This document shows positions 1 through 10,124 of a stretch of 64,000 bases of DNA, one piece after another (within the stretch, counting starts at the first letter, position 1; each line of letters begins with the position of its first letter). Made by a program: the position numbers and the translations under genes. The notes beneath the pieces are model-generated. The model saw only the letters and a program-made list of their open reading frames with translations, had not been told where the DNA came from and searched no databases. Source of the DNA: Diphasiastrum complanatum (taxonomy: Eukaryota > Streptophyta > Lycopodiopsida > Lycopodiales > Lycopodiaceae); NCBI GenBank assembly GCA_029204225.1, contig MU831566.1, positions 64,001 through 128,000 of the forward strand, given 5' to 3'.

Positions 1-290
1 ATTACACTTCTCTACACTCTATTTGGCACAAGTTTGGCCTCCTACTCTATTTTGGCTCAATAGTGGCATTACAAGTGGAAATGGATAATTTGCCATCTAT
101 GCCAAATTTGACCCTATCAACATCCTACACCTAAATGCTTGACTATGAAATTCTATGAAACCCCTATATCAAACATTTTGATTTATTTTACAATTCTCCA
201 CACAGGGAGCATCCTCCACACATGTGAGATTTACTTAAAAACTTCTATCATAAAAGATACCAAGCTAGATTTTTGCCAATTTCTCACAAA
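1..290. other. Unassigned AT-rich sequence
   Basis: No recognisable coding or structural feature. It abuts a minus-strand gypsy integrase fragment on its right. It does not match the candidate LTR near 57.6 kb or the elements repeated elsewhere in the window. It could be flanking DNA or an unrecognised LTR portion. Confidence 0.4.
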
Positions 291-571
291 GGTGTCTTGA
301 TAATCCTGCACAAATTCATCTGAGGCAAATATCTTTTCTTTAGTCCTTAACACAAGAGGCACAATTGGTTTTCCATACATTACTTCAAAAGGTGCTTTAC
401 CAGTAGAAGAATGAATGGTGTTATTGTAAGCAAATTCTAGAATAGGAAGGTAGTGTTCCCATTGAGTCTTCTGATCACTTACATAATTTCTCAACAAATC
501 TATGATGGCTCGAATAGTAATTTCACTTTGACCATCAGTCTAGGGGTGAAAGGAAGAAGAGAATTTAAGGG
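291..571 (-). pseudogene. Ty3/gypsy integrase C-terminal fragment (second copy)
   Basis: Minus-strand reading gives the gypsy integrase tail, including the motifs LEFAYNNTIHSSTGKAPFE and EVMYGKP, and stops being similar after the DYQDTF region. It starts abruptly at the codons for the KFSSSFHP motif, directly against the 3' untranslated part of the neighbouring gypsy copy (572-851). The join is therefore 3' end to internal integrase, which normal transposition does not produce. Rearrangement or unequal recombination between gypsy copies is the simplest reading. It is a fragment with no function expected. Confidence 0.8.
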
Positions 572-851
572 TATAATAGTTCTTAAAAGGTTAGAAGCCA
601 TACCATCAAATGGTTCATCACTAGATTCAATTTTTTGAATCTGCATATCAAATTGTTAGCATTGCTCTACAGTTTCATTTCTTGTCTTCAGGTAACGATA
701 CTTGCACTCATAATTCATTAGTTAGAGTAATAAGCTCTAATACTCAAAATATGTTTCATACAAAAAAAAATGGAAGACTGGATAGCCTTTAATTCCTGGT
801 CAATTTGGCCTATACAATTTTACATTCCCTTCGACGCATTAAGCATTGTCC

Positions 852-1324
852 TCAACGGACATTTCTCAAATAAACATTTAAAATTTCTGGATACTCTTGG
901 AAGAATTCTTCTTCCATCCATCTTGCATTCGTAGTAGGATAGTTCTTAAATTTGAGGAGGTATAATGTAGAAGTTATCCCTTTTCTTCCAGTTCTTGTCT
1001 TGTGCATCAATATCTGCTCAGGTTGAAGGATTTCTTCAGTTCCTTGAACTTCTGGTGGTTCGAAATTTGAAAATCCTTCTGGTTCCGGACCATTGAATTT
1101 TTTTAGCAAGCTTACATGGAATTTGTTATGGATTTTCCAAGTAATAGGTAAGTGAAGCTCACATGTACTTCGTTGATTACTTTCTTGACTTTAAAAGGTC
1201 CATAATACTTTTGAGCTAGTTTTGGGTAGAGTTTCATGCTGCCCTTCTTTTTCCTGAGTCTTTTCTTTTCAGATTTTAGGAGAACTAGTTCTTCTTCATC
1301 GTACTTTTTTGCCCTCCGACGCAT
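852..1324 (-). pseudogene. Gypsy post-integrase linker and chromodomain-like tail
   Basis: The linker is rich in Lys/Arg (KSEKKRLRKKKGSMKLYP) and carries KYYGPFKVKKV. The tail reads ILMHKTRTGRKGITSTLYLL, then KFKNYPTTNARWMEEEFF. It has the chromodomain pattern of strand, YLxKxKxYP turn, aromatic W, acidic helix. In chromoviruses this domain is thought to steer integration to heterochromatin. Here the tryptophan is kept (it is Arg in the copy near 21.9 kb). A frame break sits between linker and tail. Confidence 0.75.
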
Positions 1325-1336
1325 ATTTGCACTTTT

Positions 1337-1695
1337 CTACTGTTTTTGTTGTGCATTTGCAATGGATTGTTGAACCTTTGAAAAAGTGTCTTGATAATCC
1401 TGCACAAATTCATCTAAGGCAAATATCTTTTCTTTAGTCCTTAATATAGGAGGCACAATTGGTTTTCCATACATTACTTCAAAAGGGTTATTGTAAGCAA
1501 ATTCTAGAATAGGAAGATAGTTATCCCATTGAGTCTTCTGATCACTTACATAATTTCTTAACAAATCTATGATGGATCGATTAGTAATTTCACTTTGACC
1601 ATCAGTCTGGGGGTGAAAGGAAGAAGAGAATTTAAGGGTTGTCCCCAGATTATCACAAAGGGCTCTCCAAAACTTGCTAGTAAAACTTGTAAAGC
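1337..1695 (-). pseudogene. Ty3/gypsy integrase fragment with internal deletion
   Basis: The minus-strand frame contains FWRALCDNLGTTLKFSSSFH, then PQTDGQSE with the third catalytic acidic residue (E) of the DDE integrase, followed by LLRNYVSDQKTQW. Compared with the other gypsy copies it lacks the stretch encoding TIHSSTGKA, so AYNN runs straight into PFEVMYG. The first codons of the open frame come from the adjoining inverted S block rather than from gypsy, so the apparent N-terminus is artificial. Confidence 0.82.
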
Positions 1696-1696
1696 T

Positions 1697-2640
1697 GTCA
1701 ATGCTCATACAGAGAGTCTACCGCAATACTCTCGACCAACTGACTCGTCCCCAATCCAACTTGACCACAAGTGGACCACATGAGCGACATGTCTCAAACT
1801 GAGGAAATCTCACTGCCACCATGAGACTTACATCCTCCATCTAGCTAGGTTGACATCCTATCAGACACTTACAAGTACGAACTCGTAAAGCTGACATAAA
1901 TGAGCAGCTAAGGCTCAACCTGAGGAAATCTTACTGCCACCATAAGATTGCACCCTCACTAGATAGATAGCTAGTAGACAATGACAATTCAATCAACATA
2001 AATGACTACTTTATTTTACTGTAGCAAATGCCGACCAGATAAAACTCCGACTCAGATCTAAACTCCCGTGACAAGGCAACATGCAAGCCCACACACACTC
2101 ACGCAAACCAACACGAATAATAACACGTCAAATACATGACCAAGGCCTGCCCATAAGTGGTATCCCATCATACCAACACCTGTGCCACCTGTAGATCCGC
2201 TGCTACACCACTGGTCACCAAATCAGGTCCTCAACCATGGCCTGCACCTGTACCAAGATGCTCTCACGTCCAAGCATATCCAACTGTCCAATAAGTCCTG
2301 AAGCTGATCCCCATCCATTCTCCATGCACTAAGCACAAGAGTCTACCAAGGACTCAATAAATGAATGTAGACAAACCTCACCATAGGCTATAACTGAGTA
2401 GCTCGCCCATCTCCCAGAAAGCAAATACACTAGATCCACTATTGTGATGAACAACTCACCCATGATCCATAGCATATCAGGTAGGATAGCTCCAGAACCC
2501 TATACCCTCCTGTACCATGTGAACTTGAAGTGAAGGTCTACTATTTCTAAAGTCCTGACATTAGAAGTTGTGACTTAAAAAAAAAGAACAAGTCATCAAA
2601 ACTTGAAAAAGAACTCAAAAACTTAGGGAAGAGCTTTAAC
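1697..2640 (-). repeat. Block S, inverted left arm
   Basis: This is the reverse complement of the block at about 2800-3862. Landmarks such as the region around CTCATACAGAGAGTCTACC (near 1706) and the AAGTCACAAC run near 2575 read in mirror order. The arm lacks about 125 bases present in the right arm (around 2990-3115). It holds no convincing gene. Its outer edge is fused to gypsy integrase. Confidence 0.85.
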
Positions 2641-2799
2641 ATTCAATCACAAAGTCATTCATTCAAGAGACTTGCTGAGGGGTCAAGCTGGGGACACCCC
2701 CTCCCCCACTCACACTCACTTTCTCCTACCTCTTTCATCTCTCTCTCTCTCTCTTTCTCTCCCTCTCTCTAAACTTTCAGACCATCCATTTTCAAGTTC
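2641..2799. other. Spacer of the inverted repeat: G/C run, CT repeat and LTR tail piece
   Basis: It contains a C-rich stretch (the complement of the G-runs beside S copies 2 and 4), then CACTCACACTCACTTTC and a (CT)n tract ending ACTTTCAGACCATCCA. This last part matches the right end of the candidate LTR at 57591-58051. It therefore looks like a remnant of LTR trapped between the two S arms. Confidence 0.65.
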
Positions 2800-3960
2800 T
2801 ATTTAACAGTGTTTTGATGACTTGTTCTTTTTTTTAAGTCACAACTTCTAATCTCAGGACTTTAGAAATAGTAGACCTTCACTTCAAGTTCACATGGTAC
2901 AGGAGGGTATAGGGTTATGGAGCTATCCGACCTGATATGCTATGGATAATGGGTGAGTTGTTCATCACAATAGTGGATCTAGTGCATTTGCTTTGGCTTG
3001 GACGCTATGATGGATGTTGTAGGGATATAGGCTCCTTGGTGGGAGGCCTATATACTGGTCAAATCAGAGTTGGCAACGTCAAGTATGGGAAGTTGAGCCT
3101 GCATGAGATGTAGGAGAGGCAAATTATCATCAATATCTCTGGGAGATGGGCGAGCTACTCAGGTATAGCCTATGGTGAGGTTTGTCTACATTCATTCGTT
3201 GAGTCCTTGGTAGACTCTTGTGCTTAGTGCATGGGGAATGGATGGGGATCAGCTTTCAGGACTTATTGGACACTTGGATATGCTAGGACGTGAGAGGATC
3301 TTGGTACAGGTGCAGGCCATGGTTGAGGACCTGATTTGGTGACCAGTAGTGTGGCAGCGGATCTACAGGTGGCACAAGTGTTGGTATGATAGGATACCAC
3401 TTATGGGCAGGCCTTGGTCATGTATTTGACACTTTATCATTCGTGTTGGTTTGCATGAGTGTGGGTGGGCTTGCATGTTGCCTTGTCACGGGAGTTTAGA
3501 TCAGAGTCAGAGTTTTATGTGGTTGTGCATTTGCTATAGTAAAACAAAGTAGTCATTTATGCTGATTGACTTGTCATTGTCTACTAGCTATCTATCTGGT
3601 GAGGGTGAAATCTTATGGTGGCAGTAAGGTTTCCCCAAGTTGAGCCTCAGCTGCGCATTTATGTCAGCTTTACAGGTTCGTACTTCTAAGTGTCTAATAG
3701 GATGTCATCCTAGCTAGATGGAGGATGTAAGTCTCATGGTGGCAGTGGGATTTTCTCAGTTTGAGCCATGTCGCTCATGCGGTCCACTTGTGGTCAAGTT
3801 GGATTTGGGACGAGTCAATTGGTCGAGAGTATGGTGGTAGACTCTCTGTATGAGCATTGTGGTTGCATGATACTTTGTGAGTCAAACCTGGTGGTTTGTA
3901 TATGTTATTATGCAGTGGTGATAAATATTCAAAATTTCCTTTGGCCTTGTTATGAATAGA
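2800..3960 (+). repeat. Block S, copy 1 (right arm of the inverted repeat)
   Basis: About 1.1 kb of moderately G/T-rich sequence repeated at 22820-24075, 37501-38195 (3' half only) and 58740-59965, with about 95 percent identity in the stretches compared by eye. Each copy ends next to the 3' half of an AP2-associated gene. All four copies keep a 63-codon open frame near their 3' end (3768-3959 here, starting MSLM and ending FLWPCYE), but I recognise no domain in it. Block S has no TG...CA ends or coding motifs, so its origin is unknown. Confidence 0.8.
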
Positions 3961-4768
3961 TAATTTCCATGATTCTATGGCTGCTAAAAATGTTTTTGAT
4001 TCTCATTTTCTGTAGATAGCTTTTGCTTACGAGCTCCAATCAGAGTGAATCTTCAGGTGATGCAAAGCGAATCGTTATCACTAAAAGTAGTGATGATACG
4101 TACAACACTATGCTTTTTATCTCAAGATTTATCGAAAGCAAGATGTCATTAATAGTTGCTAAAATCCAATCATTGTTTGTTTCCAATACAACCAAATTTT
4201 TTCCATCTCCTTAACAATGTGCTGAAAATTCATATGTTTTCTTAGCTACATCCAACAAAGCACTAGTAGTACAAGAATAACACAAACACACTTATAGGGA
4301 CCTATTTGAACCAGTAGAAGATATTGAGAATGTTATTCCAATCACTAGAAAAATCAAGTTTCCCTTTCTACTCACACTTGTAAATATTCTCTTGGAAGAG
4401 CTGGAGATGGTGAGAATTTTGAAAATCCCTTCTAGCCTAAAAGTATTGATTTTTAAGATATTAGCCACTTCAATCCATCCTCTTTAAACTGTAATCATGT
4501 TTCTAGGCCATTTATGTCTAGTCAATTTGCTTTCTTATTATCCAAGAAGGATCCAAGAAGATTGATTTGATATGAAAATGTTGCAGGAAAAGCAAGCTGT
4601 ACTTTATGTTAGCTCTCAACATCAATAGGGTCTGAATCATACCTTGTTATCAAATGCTCATAGCTCTTCAAATAGTTAATGTTTGTGTTTCTTTGCTTCG
4701 ATTCTAGGTAATTGTGAGAAATGGTGAGAATTATTGAGCATGGTGATTCCATTAGGTGTAAGGAGTAG
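3961..4768 (+). pseudogene. AP2-associated gene 1a, 3' half only
   Basis: Exon-like blocks match the 3' half of gene 1b downstream. A block near 4020-4214 carries FISRFIESKMSLIVAKIQ. A block at about 4246-4409 lies between a CTTAG acceptor and an ATG/GTGAGA donor. A block opens at about 4587 after TTGCAG. A last block begins at about 4708 after TTCTAG. The AP2-encoding 5' half is absent, being replaced by block S. In the middle block the frame is poor compared with 1b. I read it as the remains of a tandem duplicate of 1b. Confidence 0.55.
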
Positions 4769-5173
4769 TATTTAGCACTACATGACTCCTATTGTGTATG
4801 TAAGCTAAGTGATAATTAGTTTAAGAAATCCCAAATTATTTGAGAGAGAGAGAGAGAGAGAGAGATCACATAGTGATTGAAGTCAATTTTATTAATTCAC
4901 ATTTTAGATATCTGGCCTAAAAAAAAACCCTAACCTTAAATACCCTAAATGTTCAATATCTCCCCGCTCTCTCAAATCTTCTCTCCTCTCACGTTCTGCA
5001 ACCTGCGCTCTCTCACTCACTCGCATCCTCTTAGTCTCTCAATCACATTAACCCCTCTCTCTCTCCCCCTCTCTCTCTCTCTTTTCTCTCTCTCTCATCG
5101 CGTTTGTAGCTGGGTTATTGATTCAAACTACTACTGCCACCTCCTACCTCTAAAACCCTCATAAATCAATAGC
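4769..5173 (+). promoter_or_regulatory. Presumed promoter and CT-rich leader of gene 1b
   Basis: Contains a GA repeat (about 4843-4866), TTAAATACCC near 4936, and a CT-rich leader (about 4960-5095) before the first ATG. Pyrimidine-rich 5' leaders are common in plant genes. The same arrangement precedes genes 2b (30126-30442), 3b (39114-39447) and 4b (60849-61150). No transcription start can be proved from sequence alone. Confidence 0.35.
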
Positions 5174-5307
5174 ATGGCAGCATATGTCCTTGATGATCGT
5201 TCAATCCAGCTCCAGAGTAAAGGGCAAATTATTTAGCGATTTGTAAGGAGTGTAGCAGCCGCTCCCCAGCATTTTAATTGTAAACATCAAAGGCATCTTT
5301 GGTGCAT

Positions 5308-5310
<3 letters not shown>

Positions 5311-5377
<67 letters not shown>

Positions 5378-5403
5378 CCATTGAGCAGCTCTCTCTCTCT
5401 CTC
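5311..5403. repeat. (CT)n microsatellite in the first exon region of gene 1b
   Basis: An almost pure CT run at 5311-5374 is followed by a short linker containing CATTGAG and a second run at 5389-5403. The tract follows the codons for HQRHLWCI. Equivalent runs in the other copies differ widely in length: 30578-30594, 39579-39632 and 61286-61434. Confidence 0.95.
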
Positions 5404-5963
5404 CATTGAGCCAGGAAAGAAAATATGAATCAGAATAAATCATACACTTATCTGCAAACACGATACATTAAAATGAATTAGAGCGTGTGTTTAATTTCCT
5501 CCTATCTCATCAAAGCAACCTTTCTAAATCCACAAGAAGACACATTTTTTCCTCTCTCCATCTCTCAACTCCCTCTCTCCAACTCACATTCTTGTCTCTC
5601 GATCCATCACTTGCATGCACTCTGTGGAAACTTCGCTTTCCAGAAGTTTCGAAAAGCTCATGTTTAGTCTCTCTTAAATGCATGTGTTTTCCCTTCATCC
5701 TCACTTGAACTGCCTTTCAACTGCCCATCAAACACGTGGACCAATAAAATTTTAGAAAACCCATTTTATCTAACTCGGGTGACATTCTATCTCATATGTT
5801 TGCTTCCACGTTAGCTCCGATTTTTCATACTTCATATCACAGTTAGCTATCGTGCTGCTTCATTGTAAATATCAACTACAAATAATTTTTTCTCAGGCAA
5901 TCGCAATCCTCTATGTCGATTTTGCCAGTTAACTCTACGTGAGAGTGAAATTCACGGGCAGCT

Positions 5964-6495
5964 ATGGTAGGGAGGAGTAAGTATAAAGGTGTTTATCACA
6001 TAAAACAAACGGGAAGATGGGAAGCAAATATCTGGTATGGAAAGACAATATGTTCCGCCGGATTACATGAATTCTTTGAAAAATAATTATTGTGAGAAAT
6101 CGATGACATTTGTAAAGCTATTTACATGTAAAGTCTCTTAGAACGCAAGTGATCTGTAGCTATGGCCTGAGCAAATTTGATTTATTTTTCGTAAGATCTA
6201 GCGTTTTTTATTTTCTTCACAGAGCTACTTACATATGTTTGAAATGCAACCAGTTTATATGGTTTTTCATTTTCCAATAACAGGAAAAGAGAAGGCGACA
6301 AACGTTTTGGAGCAATGGCTAACCCAGGACAGCTCTCCATTGGTACAATTTTTGTGACAATGAATTTATGGATTGACACAACCTCATTAAAAAACAAGAC
6401 CTCGAGGATGCTCGGAAATGACTTATTCTTGACGCTAATGAGCGCCACTTTGCTGTGCAGGTGCCTATCATAATGAGATAGCAGCAGCCAGGTTT
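5964..6495 (+). pseudogene. Split AP2/ERF DNA-binding domain of gene 1b
   Basis: Codons 5964-6086 give MVGRSKYKGVYHIKQTGRWE followed by ANIWYGKTICSAGLHEFFEK. This matches the AP2 three-strand sheet (Y-R/K-G-V, GRW-EA-IW). After a gap of about 375 bases and a TGTGCAG acceptor, 6463-6495 encodes AYHNEIAAARF, matching the AP2 helix (AYDxAAxxF). A TAA follows the first half in copies 1 and 2; in copy 3 the same bases are out of frame after a one-base deletion. So the intervening segment is either a poorly defined intron or part of an already dead gene. The usual link between strand 3 and the helix is not obvious. Confidence 0.7.
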
Positions 6496-7866
6496 GCGTG
6501 AACTGGTGGCGGTTAACTGATTCTCAATGAATTTCTGGTTTATGAAATTACCATCCTAAATATCGTTCATAACTCCGTTGGTATGCTAATGTGTTAGAAT
6601 TATGTTGTGGCTCAGGAATTATGATACAGCAGCAATTCAACTTGGTTAGAGTAACTTCCCATTAGAAGACTATGAGTCTGAAATGCCATTGGTATGGTTA
6701 GAGTACAGAGGGTCGTATGCATTCAAATTCAACTTTATTATATATAGTGGGTTATACAACTAGGTCACATTATAAAGCGCATTGCTCTCCAAATGTTTGA
6801 AGAAGGGTCTTTTGATTTTAACGTGTGCTTAATCTCCCATATGTGAGAAATAAAAAGTGATAATTTATAGTTCCCTGGTGTACATTGGTGACTGCAGTGG
6901 GAGAAATACGATGAAGACGACTTTTTTCATATAGTTTGGTACATGAGTCGGAAAAACTCTTCTTTGAGTTTTGTAGAAGCTGCAATTCTTCATGAACATC
7001 ACCTGAAAAGAAGACTGGTGGTCATGGTAGAAAAAAGTTGGAAATTTCAAGGCACATATATGTTATTATGCAGTGGTGACAAAGGTAGTGTTGATACGTG
7101 CAGTGTTGTGCGTTTCATCTCAAGATTTATAGAAAGCAAGATGTCATTAACAGTTGCTCAAATCTAATCATGTATGTTTATTTGAGCTAAATTTCTAGTT
7201 GTTTGTTTCCAATTCGAGCAAATTGTTTCCATCTGCTTAACAATGTGCTGAAAACTCATATGTTCTTTTAGCAACACCCAACAAAGCATCAATAGTACAA
7301 GAAGAATGCAAACACGCTTATAGGGACGTAGATGTTCCAACGACCAAAAAAATCAAGTTCACCTTTCTACACGAGCTTGCAAATATTCCCTTGGAGGTGC
7401 TGGAGATGGTGAGAATTTTAAAAATCCCTTCTAGCCTAAAAGTATTGATGCTTAAGATATTAGCCACTTCAGTCCATGCTCTTTAAACTATAATCATGTT
7501 TCTAGGCCATATATGTCTAGTCAACTCGTTTTATTATTATCCAAGAAGGATCGAATATGATTGCTTTCAAATGAAAATGTTGCAGGAAAAGGAAGCTGTA
7601 CTTCATGTTAGTTCTCAACATCAATATGGTCTAAAGCACTAGGAACTTACATTCAATAGACTATAGAAAACAATACTTGTCTAAATTGAATGTACTACAT
7701 GCCTGTTTTGAAAATGTTGGATTTTTTTAGAAGCTTGGCAAATCATACCTTGTTATCAAATGCTCATAGCTCTTCAGGTAGTTATATTTGTGTTATTTTG
7801 CTTCGATTCTAGGTAATTGTGAGAAATGGTATTGAGCATGGTGATTCCATTAGGTTCAAGGAGTAA

Positions 7867-9540
7867 TATTTAGCACTTAGCAGGCATCACTCCTATTGTG
7901 CATGTATGCTAACAAATTAGTCTAAGAAACTCCAAATTATTTGAGAGAGAGAGAGAGAGAGAGATCCACATAATGAGCCAAGTAAAGTTGTTACTTGACA
8001 TTTTAGATACCTTTGATTCAGTTGATACACACACACACACATACACTAATAAATATATAAATATATATAAACACAGAAAAGTGCACACACACAAACACAC
8101 ATTCAATTGTACTTCCAAGGATTGAATCTTGAAAGGAAAGAGCTAAATCCTAATTAAAAATTCCAGCCCTACGTAGTGTTGTCTTTTTTTTCCTAGTCTC
8201 TCTCTATTTTTTGTTCTCGGTGGTGCAATTATCCTCCTAAGTGGTTCTAGAAGTTCTTTATCATCCTTACTAAGGCATCAGAGATAGAGATTTAGTCAAA
8301 TCCATATTAGTAGACTATTGAAATATTAAAAAATCTAGCGAAAGTTGATTGGTGGTAGTTTTTTGTGTAGATGCGTTAGTCATGAAAAATATATGGCGTA
8401 ATGCTTGGCATGATTGAATAGAAAAGATCATAAAGTTGGAGATATGGTATTTATGATAAGATGAAGTTGTTTACAGGGAAATTGAAGTTTACAACATAAG
8501 TTCTTATCATGTCAGACATCTTGTTTTTAGGAGTGCTTTTTTTGAAATGTTTAGATAGAGGGTGCTTCAATGCTCTACTTTTCTAAATCAGCACCTTGTT
8601 TTTTTCTATCTATTTCATTCTTTGCTTTGTTGTTTTCCAATAGTTAATTATCTATTTTCTCTGAAAAACACAATAACTATACATACATATGTATGTATGT
8701 ATAAAAAAAAAGCATAAAATAAAAAGTTCAAAATAGTTACATTCTGTGAAACAATTTAAAATTAAACATGTAGAGACTAAAAATTACCAAAATTGCTATT
8801 TTTTAAATAAAATAGTCAAACCAATCTTTGCAAAGATTACCACTGATTCAAAATAGTACAATTTGCTCAACTTGAGCTTTGCGATGGTTAGTTTGCATCA
8901 TAAGTTAGTTTGTTGTGCAATGTCATTATGAACCATCGTCGACCTAGTTGATGGACACAAAACATCAAAATTGACTCGAGAGAGGGTTAAAACCATGTGA
9001 AGCATGATTATTTATAGTCCTTATGTGGGGGTTGTTCTTTGGTGAAGGTTCAACCCTCATCAAAGCTCTAGTTACTTATTGACCCTTCAAGAAGATTTTG
9101 AGATCTCGTTTCATAGTACTCTATATGTTTTGTAGTTTTTTTTCCCATAATTGCCAAAGAAGCAATTTGTTAATATATAAGTTTGAAATTCAACTCAGTT
9201 TGCAAAAATGCTAGTGAAGCTCATACATGTACTTTTTATGAATTTTGCTTGAAATTGAAAACCAAAATTTATGCACTTCTTTTGTGGAGCAATGCACATA
9301 TTCTCCAGATCCAACCATCAAACAATTTGCAACATCTACACATGATTTGGTGTTTCTAGCAAGAATAATAATGAAGTGGGACAATTTTTGGCCTGGTGGC
9401 ATTTGATCCCAATTTGCCACTAAAGTCATAGAGGATTACAATTATTATAGAGTGACAATACTATTAACATCCATCAATGAGCTAAAAACTAAACACTATC
9501 AATCTTCTCACTCATATTCATCCCCATCTCATCTTCACTC
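7867..9540. other. AT-rich spacer 1 with microsatellites
   Basis: Contains a GA run (7943-7964), a CA run (about 8028-8043) with an AT-rich TATAAATATATATAA stretch, and a CATACATATGTATG-type palindrome (about 8684-8703). Copies occur at 33086-35160 and 41346-43500, and part is inverted at 51839-52265. Relative to copies 2 and 3, copy 1 lacks about 430 bases near 9280. A short frame near 8430 reads NRKDHKVGDMVF, like a gypsy post-integrase motif. No gene is supported. Confidence 0.7.
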
Positions 9541-9608
9541 TCATCTATACTCTCTTTTTCTCTCTCTCTCACACAACAGAAAAAAGAAAGTCGATCTCTA
9601 ATTTAGGA

Positions 9609-9629
9609 GCGAACCACATTTTGGTTCGC
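9609..9629. promoter_or_regulatory. Perfect 8-bp hairpin GCGAACCA/TGGTTCGC
   Basis: GCGAACCA (9609-9616), a 5-base loop, then TGGTTCGC (9622-9629). It lies just upstream of the palindrome cluster and recurs with one change each near 35247 and 43579. It could be a protein site or an RNA hairpin in the copia A leader. The role is unknown. Confidence 0.6.
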
Positions 9630-9649
9630 GCCAAAGGTTTTTTTTTGGT

Positions 9650-10110
9650 CAAATTTTTTTTTGTGGATTATCCACGTGGAATCCAGAAACTTATTTGCGT
9701 GAATAAAGCGTGGATATAAAAAAATTGATCCACACAGTATTAACCACCCCAGCTCTCTGAATATCCCATGGATAAAAATAATTTCACGTGGATAATTATC
9801 CACGCAAAAGCTGAGTCTTTTTTTTAAAAAGTTTACTATGGCGTGGATTATCCACGCGTAATTAATTTTTCTATTTCTGGATCCGGTGTCCAAGGTTTGC
9901 CCAGCTGCTGGTTGTCGGAGTTAGCGTGGATAATCCACGCAATTTGAATTTCCCAACATCCGGCCGATCTGCTGCCAAAATGACACTTGCGTGGAACATC
10001 CACGCACCCATATCCACGCGAATATTCACGCCAATCCACAGATATATCCACACAAAGTTTTTTTTGCCCGCACGTCCTCCTTTGTATTGTGGATGGATAT
10101 TACGTGGATA
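9650..10110. repeat. Cluster of GCGTGGATAATCCACGC palindromes, copy 1
   Basis: Within about 460 bases there are roughly ten full or half copies of a palindrome. Examples are GTGGATTATCCAC near 9662, GTGGATAATTATCCAC near 9791, GCGTGGATTATCCACGC near 9840, GCGTGGATAATCCACGC near 9923 and GCGTGGAACATCCACGC near 9990, with half-sites near 10013-10100. Spacing is irregular, so this is not a simple tandem repeat. The cluster immediately precedes copia A gag-like codons. It has copies at 35310-35780 and 43630-44105. It could be a dimer-binding regulatory array or a set of RNA or DNA hairpins. Confidence 0.85.
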
Positions 10111-10124
10111 TTTTCTACATGTAT

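Larger units (their letters stand above)
572..1695 (-). mobile_element. Ty3/gypsy chromovirus fragment G1 (integrase, chromodomain, 3' region)
   Basis: On the minus strand the order is integrase (about 1695-1337), a basic post-integrase linker (1324-1112), a chromodomain-like tail (1109-852) and a 3' untranslated region (851-572). The same order is seen on the plus strand at 21120-22260. Gag, protease, RT and RNase H are missing. The left end at about 1695 is broken and fused to an inverted copy of block S. Integrase plus C-terminal chromodomain places it in the chromovirus group of Metaviridae-type plant retrotransposons. Confidence 0.85.
5174..7866 (+). pseudogene. AP2/ERF-like multi-exon gene 1b (probably a pseudogene)
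   Basis: Blocks in order: a first frame from ATG 5174 (MAAYVLDDRSIQLQSKGQII, then a stop where copy 4 has Tyr) running into a (CT)n tract; the first half of an AP2 domain (5964-6086); its second half (6463-6495); a block from an AG acceptor at 6898 (WEKYDEDDFFHIVWYMSRK); an exon at 7272-7408 bounded by TTTTAG and GTGAGA; an exon at 7586-7628 after TTGCAG; and a last exon at 7813-7866 ending NGIEHGDSIRFKE and a stop. AP2 proteins bind DNA as plant transcription factors. The stop at 5234, the stop after the first AP2 half and uncertain splice phase argue for decay, but the exon layout recurs in four copies. The last exon's GIxxGDSIxF pattern recalls the end of a B3 domain; this is only suggestive. 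Confidence 0.6.

Noticed and set aside
5201-5461. Minus-strand open frame made largely of Arg-Glu repeats (also at 39475-39690 and 61180-61492)
   Set aside because: It is a translation of the CT/GA microsatellite, and its flanks are the reverse of the AP2-like first exon. It is not a protein gene.
7909-8118. Cys-Val-rich minus-strand frame MEVQLNVCLCVCTF (also at 33128)
   Set aside because: Produced by the CA repeat; no domain or start context.
9650-10110. Palindromes considered as a CRISPR array
   Set aside because: Spacing is irregular, units are short palindromes, there are no cas genes, and the context is a plant retroelement.
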